A DNA stretch of 5,446 nucleotides from CAYMRB01 sp964392615 (GTDB lineage Bacteria; Planctomycetota; UBA8108): positions 1-5,446 of the forward strand of contig CAYMRB010000565.1 of assembly GCA_964392615.1 (NCBI GenBank), in the 5' to 3' direction. The translations under genes were made by a program, and so were the position numbers. The notes beneath the pieces were generated by a model. The model worked only from the letters and a program-made list of their open reading frames with translations. It was not told where the DNA came from and searched no databases. Shown piece after piece: positions 1-5,446 of this stretch (positions are counted from its first letter, which is position 1; the number at the start of each line of letters is the position of its first letter).

Positions 1-72
1 GATCGGACTCGGTGTCGGGATCGGACTCGGTGTCGGAGTCGGCGTCGGAGTCGGAGTCGGAGTCGGTGTCGG
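1..72. repeat. Hexamer tandem repeat NNTCGG, 12 copies
   Basis: Twelve consecutive six-base units all end in TCGG, with the first two bases varying (GA, AC, TG, GA, AC, TG, AG, CG, AG, AG, AG, TG). The first six units form two perfect 18-base copies (1-18 and 19-36), so there is a higher-order period. The array runs off the left edge and its full length is unknown. All three plus-strand frames are open through it and would read Arg-X, Gly-Val/Leu/Ile or Ser-X dipeptides; the minus strand could read Pro-Thr/Ser or Asp-Ser/Thr. It could therefore be intergenic or the low-complexity tail or linker of an upstream gene. One plus frame stays open to a TGA at 171-173, four bases before the next start codon, but nothing in that stretch resembles a known domain. 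Positions 73-164 show no other recognisable feature. Confidence 0.85.
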
Positions 73-164
73 GGAGTGGCTTCTCTCGCGCGACTGGCGT
101 ATCCTCGACGGCGGTCGAGCCAACGGACCGAAAAGGGCGTGCCGTGCGCGTCCTCGTTTGCGGC

Positions 165-170
165 GGAGGG
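165..170 (+). promoter_or_regulatory. Shine-Dalgarno site for the dockerin-like gene
   Basis: GGAGGG lies seven bases before the ATG at 178, a near-perfect match to the anti-Shine-Dalgarno sequence at ideal spacing. It decides the start. The reading frame is open further upstream, including a GTG at 76, but an upstream start would put 34 residues in front of an otherwise well-formed signal peptide. Confidence 0.8.
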
Positions 171-177
171 TGAGGCG

Positions 178-1692
178 ATGGAGTTCTTCACGGTACGGCG
201 CAGCCTGGCGACGATCGTCGCGACCGCGATTCTCGCCGGGACGGGTGGAATCGAGGCTGGCGACCAGCGCTACTACCTGGCGCTCGACGGTGACGACTAC
301 CCGATCACCGGCGACCCCGGCGCGCCCTTCTCGGCGGAACTGGTCTGCCACCTGGTGACGCGGATCGATCCGGAGGTCGGTATCGAGGCGTGGAGCCTGG
401 GCGTCGTCGCCGAGGGGGGCGACATCACCGGCATCACGGTCGCCGGCACGCTCGGCGCGGACGTCGGCGACGATCCGCCGGGGCTGCGCGACGGCGGATT
501 CGAGCGCAGCGAGCTGACGGTGGACGGCGTCGGGGAATGCGCGGGCCGCGCCGGCGCGGTCAGCACCGTCGTGCTGTCGTGGAATCAGCCCGTCACGCTG
601 GCCCTCGACGTGCGTTCGCAGCCGATCGCGCGCCTCTCCGTCGAGGGCGTGTTTCCGGGGCCCGGTGAGAGGGGCGACCTGCGCTTCTCCTTCGTCGAAG
701 GCTGCCAGGGCAGCGATGACCCGGTCACGAACGAAATCACGGTGGGCGGCGAGTCGATCGTGCCCGAGACCTACGGCGGTTACGGCTACGAGTTGCGGGG
801 GCGCGCGCCTTGCCCGCAGCCGGACGCGCCGCTTCAGGTGATTCTGCAGCGACGCAACATCGGGCAGGCGCCGGAGCTCTTCGCGGGAGGCGTGCCGACC
901 GCCGATCCGAACCGGCCCGCTAGCGTGACCCTGTCGGCCGGCGAGACGCAGATCTGGGCCGGAATCGTGTCGCAGCTCGCATCCGAAGGGGATGCGGGCG
1001 CGAAAGGCTGGTCGCTCGCGATCGGCGTCACCGGGGACATCACCCTGGTCGACGCGACGACGGACGGAACCGTCGCTGGCGAGATCGACGACGGTCCACC
1101 AGGGATCCGCACCGGTCGCTTCGGCGGCTTCGAGAAGACCGAGGTCGTCGACCCGGAGATCGGCTCCAGCCGGCCCCAGGGGCAGGGATGCGTTTCGGCC
1201 GTCGTGCTGTCCTTCACGCAGCCGACGACTCTCGAGGTGGAGGGGACGGCAACCGTGCTCGCGATGACGTTCGACGGTGAGAACGGCGCCACCGGGCAGA
1301 TCGGATGGCAGGACGGTATCCGCGGGTCGGGAGGGCCGGTCGAGACCGGGATGACGGTCCGCGGCGAGTATCGTCAGCCGTCGTGCCTGCAATGGGCCGA
1401 CGTGACCGTCCGCGAGCGCTTTCGCCGCGGCGACGCGAACGACGACGGACGGATCGATCTGTCGGACCCTGTGACGATTCTCGGCTGCAAGTTCCTCGGC
1501 GAGCCGTGCCCGGGCTGTCGCGACGCGATGGACGCGAACGACGACGGCATGGTCAACGTCAGCGACCCGATCGCGCTCCTGTCGCACCTCTTTCTCGGCG
1601 CCCCGCCGCCACCGGCGCCCGGGCCGACGGTTTGCGGCGACGATCCGACGCCCGACGAGCTGCCGGAGTGCCGGTACCACGGTTGCTTCTGA
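178..1692 (+). CDS. Secreted dockerin-like protein with a duplicated beta-rich domain
   Basis: This is a 504-residue exported protein. The N-terminus has a basic stretch (residues 7-8) and a hydrophobic core (about 11-22), with likely signal cleavage near Ala27. The body is an internal duplication of period about 205 residues. Matching landmarks are W72/W278, GDIT 81-84/286-289, the DD-PPG-R segment 98-104/304-311, VVLS-x-x-QP-x-TL 131-141/342-352, and a GS-x-x-PV segment near 178/383. The pattern suggests a beta-sandwich of cohesin or adhesin type, but I do not recognise the exact family. The C-terminus is a type I dockerin-like pair of calcium loops. Loop 1 is 419-430 (D419, N421, D423, D427, D430) and loop 2 is 452-463 (D452, N454, D456, N460, D463), each followed by a short hydrophobic helix. 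Cysteines between and after the loops (437, 444, 447, 486, 498, 503) may form disulfides. A proline run at 477-481 and a CGDDPTPD segment follow. Such modules are abundant in planctomycetes that lack classical cellulosomes, so the binding partner is unknown. No catalytic motif is visible. Confidence 0.92.
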   Translation: MEFFTVRRSLATIVATAILAGTGGIEAGDQRYYLALDGDDYPITGDPGAPFSAELVCHLVTRIDPEVGIEAWSLGVVAEGGDITGITVAGTLGADVGDDPPGLRDGGFERSELTVDGVGECAGRAGAVSTVVLSWNQPVTLALDVRSQPIARLSVEGVFPGPGERGDLRFSFVEGCQGSDDPVTNEITVGGESIVPETYGGYGYELRGRAPCPQPDAPLQVILQRRNIGQAPELFAGGVPTADPNRPASVTLSAGETQIWAGIVSQLASEGDAGAKGWSLAIGVTGDITLVDATTDGTVAGEIDDGPPGIRTGRFGGFEKTEVVDPEIGSSRPQGQGCVSAVVLSFTQPTTLEVEGTATVLAMTFDGENGATGQIGWQDGIRGSGGPVETGMTVRGEYRQPSCLQWADVTVRERFRRGDANDDGRIDLSDPVTILGCKFLGEPCPGCRDAMDANDDGMVNVSDPIALLSHLFLGAPPPPAPGPTVCGDDPTPDELPECRYHGCF

Positions 1693-1726
1693 GCTCGAGA
1701 GACCAGCCTGCCGAGCGCCGGTCGAA

Positions 1727-1782
1727 GGTCAACGGCCAACGGTCAACGGTCAACGGTCAACGGTCAACGGTCAACGGTCAAC
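1727..1782. repeat. Heptamer tandem repeat GGTCAAC, 8 copies
   Basis: Eight uninterrupted seven-base units fill 56 bases; copy 2 (1734-1740) reads GGCCAAC and the other seven are identical. The array occupies most of the 95-base gap between the two plus-strand genes and ends five bases before the ATG at 1788. Read on the plus strand it contains no stop in any frame. On the minus strand (GTTGACC units) a TGA recurs in all three frames every 21 bases. Because seven is not a multiple of three, a change of one copy would alter any frame read through it, and would also change the length of the untranslated leader. No dyad symmetry within the unit is visible, and the units are too short and unspaced for CRISPR. 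Confidence 0.97.
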
Positions 1783-1787
1783 GCATC

Positions 1788-4700
1788 ATGATCAGAACCC
1801 TCTTCTCCGTCGCCGTGCTCTCGGCGCAGGCCCTCTCCGCGTTCGCTGCACCCGACGCGCCCCGCACGCGGGATGCATCGCGTCTGTCGGCGCAGGCTCG
1901 CTCGCTCGTCGGTTCCACTCGGGGGCTGATCGTGCACGTGGGCTGCCGGGACGGCGCGCTGACCGCCGCTCTGCGCTTGGACGATGCGTGTCTGGTGCAC
2001 GGCATCGATCGGGATCCGGCTCACGTCGCCAAGGCTCGCGCTGCGCTTCGCGCGAACGGAGTCTACGGCTCCGTATCGGTCGAGACGTGGAGTGCCCCGA
2101 CCCTTCCGTACGTCGACAACACCGTGAATCTCCTCGTCGTCGAGGATGCGGGCGGCGTTGCGGACGCCGAGCTCCTTCGAGTGCTGGTGCCCGGCGGCAC
2201 GCTGCGCCGCAGAGAGGGAGCCGAGTGGTCGAAGACCATCAAACCCGCCGACGCCGCGACGGACGAGTGGACGCACTACCGTCACGATGCGAGCGGCAAC
2301 GCCGTGGCTCACGATGCCGTGGTCGGCCCGCCGCGACACCTGCAGTGGACCGCGAGGCCGGGACAGCTTCGCGCCCACGAGTTCACCACGAGCCTCTCAT
2401 CGTTGGTGTCGTCGGGCGGCCGGATCTTCTACGTCATCGATGAGGGGCCGCTCCCATCCGTGCGCAAGCCATCGTCGTGGCACCTCGTGGCTCGAGACGC
2501 TCACAACGGGCTCGTGATCTGGAAGCGACGGCTGCCGGACTGGTTCTCGCGTCTGTGTGGATGGACGAGCGTGCCGCGTCAGCTTCAGCGCAAGCTGGTG
2601 GCCGATCCTGCCCGCGTCTATGTCACGCTCGGATTCCACGCACCGCTCCAGGCGCTTGACGCCGCCACCGGCGAGACGCGCGTCGAATACGCCGAGACAG
2701 CGGGAGCCGAGGAGGTCCTTCAGCACGCGGGCAAGCTCGTCGTGGTCCTGCGCGAGCTCACCGCGGAACGCGTCGCATCGTACCGCAAGCTGCTCGAGCT
2801 CACCGAGAAGCCGGACACGCCACTGGCGATGCGCGACACCGCGGGGCCGCTGATCAGCGCATTCCGCAAGGACGAGAATCAGGCCGATCGATCGCTGGCC
2901 GCGTTCGATGCGGCAACGGGGACACCGCTATGGCGAACGAAGGGCGACGCTCGACGGATCGAGGCGCTGACGCTCTGCGCCTTCGAAGGCCGCGCGTTCT
3001 TCCAACGCGGTGGTGGCGCTGCGGCCCGGCGCCGTGGACGAGCCGCGAGCGAGGCGGTCGCCATCGACCTCGAGTCCGGCGACGTCGTCTGGTCGGTTCC
3101 GGTCGGATCGGTCCGCATGGTGTGCGAGGCCGGCGTCGTGTGCTGGAACAAGAAGACGGTACAGCTCTTGTCGCGGGACGATGGCTCGGTGCTGTGGAGT
3201 CAGCCGACGAAGCTCGTCGGAGTGCGCGATATCGTCGCGGCCGGGGGCGCACTCTGGATCGGTGGCTTCCGGCCGTTCGACACCGGACGCAGATGGACGG
3301 GCCCCGTGTGGGGGCCCTACTTCGCGATGGAGCGCGACTTGGCTACCGGCGAGATCCGGCGCGAGGTCAGCACCGGGAATCCCAAGCACCACCAGCGCTG
3401 CTACGACGGCGCGGCGACCGATCGCTATCTCCTGACGGGACGACGCGGCACCGAGTTCATCGATCTCGAGAGCGGCAACGTGTCGTACCACAGCTGGGCG
3501 CGCGGCTCCTGCCGCTACGGCGTCATGCCGGCCAACGGTCTGCTGTACGTGCCGCCGCACCAATGCGGGTGCTACGCGGTCGCCAAGCTCATCGGCTTCA
3601 ACGCGCTCGCCGCGTCGAGAAGCTACGGCGACAGCGAGGTGCTGGGCGGCCGTCTCGAGCGGGGAATGGCCTTCGGTCAGGCGATCAGCGCATCGAAGAC
3701 GGACAGCATCGCCAGGCGCGATTGGCCGACGTTTCGACGCGACGCCGCGCGCAGCGGCTCGACCCCGGTCGTCCTGCCGCGTCGGCTCGGAACGAGGTGG
3801 AAACTCGCCGTCGGCGACGCGTTGACCGCGCCGACCGTGGCCGGGGGGCGCGTGTACGTTGCCGCGAAGATGCGTGACGACGTCGTCGCTCTCGATCTAG
3901 CTACCGGCACGAGAGTCTGGCGCTACACGACGGGCGGCCCCGTCGATTCGCCGCCGACCCTGCACGCGGGACTGGCGCTCGTCGGCTGTCGGGACGGCTT
4001 CGTCTACGCGCTGCGCGCGACGGACGGGACGCTGGCGTGGCGCTTCCGCGCGGCGCGCGATCCGCGTCGTCTCGTCGCGGCGGGTCGGCTCGAGTCGCCG
4101 CAGCCCGTGCCGGGAAGTGTCCTCGTCCGCGACGGCGTACTCTGGTGCACGGCGGGGCGGTCGTCGTTCCTCGACGGCGGCATCGATTTGCTGCGGCTCG
4201 ATCCTGCGTCCGGCAAGATGCTCTCACAGCAGCGGATCTACAGCCCGGACCGCGATACCGGACAGCAGGCAGATCCGCTTCAGCAGCGGGTCATCCGCGG
4301 ATCGCGCATGGATATCCTCTCCGCGGAGGGAGAGCGCGTCTTTCTCCAAGACCGCGCCTTCGCCGCAGCGGACGGCAGCCCTGTCGAGAAGCGCGCGCGT
4401 CACCTCTTCGCGATCACGGGCTTCCTGGACGACGAGTGGGTCCACCGCTCGTACTGGGTCTACGGCGAGATCCCGGCCACGAAGCTCGGATCGGGCGGCG
4501 ACCGCATGCAGGAGGTCGTCTTCGGCCGGCAGCTCTCGGTCGACGGCGACGTCGTCTACGGCTACGGCCGCAAGGTCGTGCATTGGTCCAACGAGTACCA
4601 GGACGGCCCGGTCCGTTTCTTCGCGCGCCGCAAGGACGTGCGCAAGGATGTCTTCGTCTGGGAGCGGCCGGCGACGATTCGCGCACGCGCCCTGATCGTG

Positions 4701-4910
4701 ACCGGTGACGAGGTGATCGCGGCGGGGCTATCGAACGACGCGAGTGACGGGCCCGCGCAGCTCGTCCGCCTCTCGAAGGTCGACGGCAAGCAGCGTGCTG
4801 CCATGCCGATCGCGGCCGAGCCGGTCGTGAACGGCATGGCCGCGGTCGATGGGGCGATCGTCCTGTCGCTCGCGAGCGGCGAGGTGGTCTGCCTGGCGGC
4901 GAAGCGCTGA
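1788..4910 (+). CDS. Exported methyltransferase-like / PQQ-type beta-propeller fusion protein
   Basis: This 1040-residue protein starts with a signal peptide (hydrophobic 5-19, Ala-Phe-Ala cleavage site at 18-20). Residues about 46-145 resemble a class I SAM-methyltransferase: strand plus loop VHVGCRDG at 49-56, the acidic GID at 72-74, a V-N-LLVVED strand and an LVPGG segment. The canonical loop glycine is Arg54. A conserved-looking junction (DEWTH 159-163, VGPPRHLQW 179-187) leads into a first propeller region. Its PQQ-type blade motifs (Asp-x-x-x-Gly followed by Trp or an aromatic) lie near residues 237, 291, 374, 427, 464, 517 and 559. A Cys/His-rich block follows (H534, H535, C538, C575, H591, C593, C595). 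A second region opens with DWPTFRRDAARSG at 645 and has blade motifs near 703, 746 and 805. Propellers of this type are often annotated BamB-like or PQQ-binding, but the fold alone does not prove PQQ binding or enzyme activity. ATG 1788 is chosen because the signal peptide begins there. The same frame is open upstream to 1305 but overlaps the previous gene. No Shine-Dalgarno site is visible; the heptamer array sits directly upstream. The true substrate is unknown. Confidence 0.92.
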   Translation: MIRTLFSVAVLSAQALSAFAAPDAPRTRDASRLSAQARSLVGSTRGLIVHVGCRDGALTAALRLDDACLVHGIDRDPAHVAKARAALRANGVYGSVSVETWSAPTLPYVDNTVNLLVVEDAGGVADAELLRVLVPGGTLRRREGAEWSKTIKPADAATDEWTHYRHDASGNAVAHDAVVGPPRHLQWTARPGQLRAHEFTTSLSSLVSSGGRIFYVIDEGPLPSVRKPSSWHLVARDAHNGLVIWKRRLPDWFSRLCGWTSVPRQLQRKLVADPARVYVTLGFHAPLQALDAATGETRVEYAETAGAEEVLQHAGKLVVVLRELTAERVASYRKLLELTEKPDTPLAMRDTAGPLISAFRKDENQADRSLAAFDAATGTPLWRTKGDARRIEALTLCAFEGRAFFQRGGGAAARRRGRAASEAVAIDLESGDVVWSVPVGSVRMVCEAGVVCWNKKTVQLLSRDDGSVLWSQPTKLVGVRDIVAAGGALWIGGFRPFDTGRRWTGPVWGPYFAMERDLATGEIRREVSTGNPKHHQRCYDGAATDRYLLTGRRGTEFIDLESGNVSYHSWARGSCRYGVMPANGLLYVPPHQCGCYAVAKLIGFNALAASRSYGDSEVLGGRLERGMAFGQAISASKTDSIARRDWPTFRRDAARSGSTPVVLPRRLGTRWKLAVGDALTAPTVAGGRVYVAAKMRDDVVALDLATGTRVWRYTTGGPVDSPPTLHAGLALVGCRDGFVYALRATDGTLAWRFRAARDPRRLVAAGRLESPQPVPGSVLVRDGVLWCTAGRSSFLDGGIDLLRLDPASGKMLSQQRIYSPDRDTGQQADPLQQRVIRGSRMDILSAEGERVFLQDRAFAAADGSPVEKRARHLFAITGFLDDEWVHRSYWVYGEIPATKLGSGGDRMQEVVFGRQLSVDGDVVYGYGRKVVHWSNEYQDGPVRFFARRKDVRKDVFVWERPATIRARALIVTGDEVIAAGLSNDASDGPAQLVRLSKVDGKQRAAMPIAAEPVVNGMAAVDGAIVLSLASGEVVCLAAKR

Positions 4911-4947
4911 CAGCGCAGACAACGCCTGAGCGCGGAAGCCGGGGCCG

Positions 4948-5446
4948 TCAATGCCGCGGTGGCTGCGCTCCCGGCCCGGTTCCCCACGCCTTGTTCGGCC
5001 GTGGGCCGAGCTCCAATACGAGCCGGCCGCCGTCGACGAGATCGGAGTGATAGAACCACGCCTTCCGAAGCGGCTTGCCGTCGAGCGTCGCCGATTGGAT
5101 GTACATGTTCTCGGGCGAGTTGTTGCGCGTCTCGACGACGAACGTCTTGCCCGAGTAGTACCTCTCGTCGAGGTGGATCGTCACGCGGTCGAAGATCGGC
5201 GACGCGATCTCGTAGATCGGCCGGGTCGAGCAGCCGCCGTCCATCTGGAAGAGCCCCATGGCGCTCATCACGTACCACGCGCCCATCTGGCCCTGGTCCT
5301 CATCGCCGGGGTAGCCGTCATACGGACCGACGCCGTAGTAGACGTCGAGAATCTCGCGCGTCCACTTCTGGGCGAGCCAGGGCTTGCCCGAGTAGTTGAA
5401 CAGCCACGACGACTGCATGTTCGGCTGGTTGCCGTGGTTGATCGGG
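4948..5446 (-). CDS. Glycoside hydrolase family 92 alpha-mannosidase, C-terminal part
   Basis: The frame is open to the right edge, so only the last 165 residues are seen; the start and most of the (alpha/alpha)6 catalytic domain lie outside. Visible GH92 signatures, in order, are PINHGNQPN at the edge, then W-L-F-NYSGKPW, GDEDQGQMGAWYVMSAMGLF (Asp-Glu-Asp codons at 5296-5304), then ASPIFDRVTIHL, NNSPENMYIQSATLDGKPL and LELGPRPNKAWG near the end. GH92 enzymes are calcium-dependent inverting exo-alpha-mannosidases acting mainly on N-glycan or yeast-mannan type linkages. From memory of the characterised Bacteroides enzymes, the two Asp of the GDED-type motif act as the catalytic base; the general-acid Glu would lie upstream, outside the window. 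The linkage specificity cannot be read from this fragment. The protein ends with the usual last beta strand plus about ten extra residues. The gene converges on the propeller gene with a 37-base gap, so it belongs to a different transcript, probably with glycan-use genes further right. Confidence 0.95.
   Translation of the reverse strand, partial: PINHGNQPNMQSSWLFNYSGKPWLAQKWTREILDVYYGVGPYDGYPGDEDQGQMGAWYVMSAMGLFQMDGGCSTRPIYEIASPIFDRVTIHLDERYYSGKTFVVETRNNSPENMYIQSATLDGKPLRKAWFYHSDLVDGGRLVLELGPRPNKAWGTGPGAQPPRH

Noticed and set aside
3..173. Tail of an upstream gene ending at TGA 171-173
   Set aside because: The frame is open from the left edge and stops four bases before the next ATG, which would fit coupled genes. 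However, the serine-rich reading comes only from the hexamer repeat and the rest resembles nothing, so it is left undecided.
76..177. GTG start at 76 for the first gene
   Set aside because: It would add 34 residues of unremarkable sequence before the signal peptide, and the GGAGGG at 165-170 points to ATG 178.
1727..1782. CRISPR array
   Set aside because: The seven-base units are directly adjacent without spacers.
1305..1787. Upstream extension of the propeller gene frame by 161 codons
   Set aside because: The extension overlaps the dockerin-coding region out of frame, reads as arginine-rich GC-driven sequence, and would bury a clear signal peptide that begins at ATG 1788.
2928..3877. Long open frames on both strands inside the propeller gene
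   Set aside because: They are out-of-frame readings of a gene whose own frame shows continuous PQQ-blade motifs, and their translations are low-complexity Arg/Ala-rich.
4904..4916. Hairpin GCGCT-GAC-AGCGC as a terminator
   Set aside because: The stem is only five pairs with a three-base loop, overlaps the stop codon, and has no T-run on either strand.
4562..5278. 238-codon minus-strand open frame across the convergent junction
   Set aside because: It overlaps the GH92 frame on the same strand and the propeller gene on the other, and its product is Arg/Ala-rich with no family features. It is a GC-rich shadow.

Overview
The window is GC-rich DNA and most probably comes from a planctomycete (Planctomycetota) or a close relative. 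Three things suggest this. The first gene ends in a two-loop dockerin-like module followed by a proline run and a Cys-Gly-Asp-Asp-Pro-Thr-Pro-Asp-type tail, a style common in that group. The second gene is a signal-peptide-bearing fusion of a methyltransferase-like domain with PQQ-type beta-propellers, an architecture I associate mainly with planctomycete genomes. Short tandem repeats also sit in the gaps between genes. The assignment rests on family resemblance and not on a marker gene.

Layout, left to right. Positions 1-72 are twelve degenerate copies of a hexamer (NNTCGG), followed by about 105 bases with no convincing gene. Positions 178-1692 (+) encode a secreted 504-residue protein with two copies of a beta-rich domain and a C-terminal dockerin-like pair of calcium loops; a good Shine-Dalgarno site at 165-170 fixes its start. 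The 95-base gap that follows holds eight tandem copies of the heptamer GGTCAAC (1727-1782), ending five bases before the next start codon. Positions 1788-4910 (+) encode a 1040-residue exported protein: signal peptide, Rossmann/methyltransferase-like domain, then two PQQ-like propeller regions. After a 37-base convergent gap, positions 4948-5446 (-) hold the C-terminal 165 residues of a glycoside hydrolase family 92 alpha-mannosidase whose start lies beyond the right edge.

Functionally, the window looks like part of a cell-surface or periplasmic glycan-handling region: a GH92 exo-mannosidase, a dockerin-tagged secreted protein and an exported propeller protein. Nothing shows that they form one operon. 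The two plus-strand genes may be co-transcribed, while the GH92 gene faces them. The most unusual points are a methyltransferase-type fold on an exported polypeptide with an altered nucleotide-binding loop, and a repeat array where that gene's ribosome-binding site should be.
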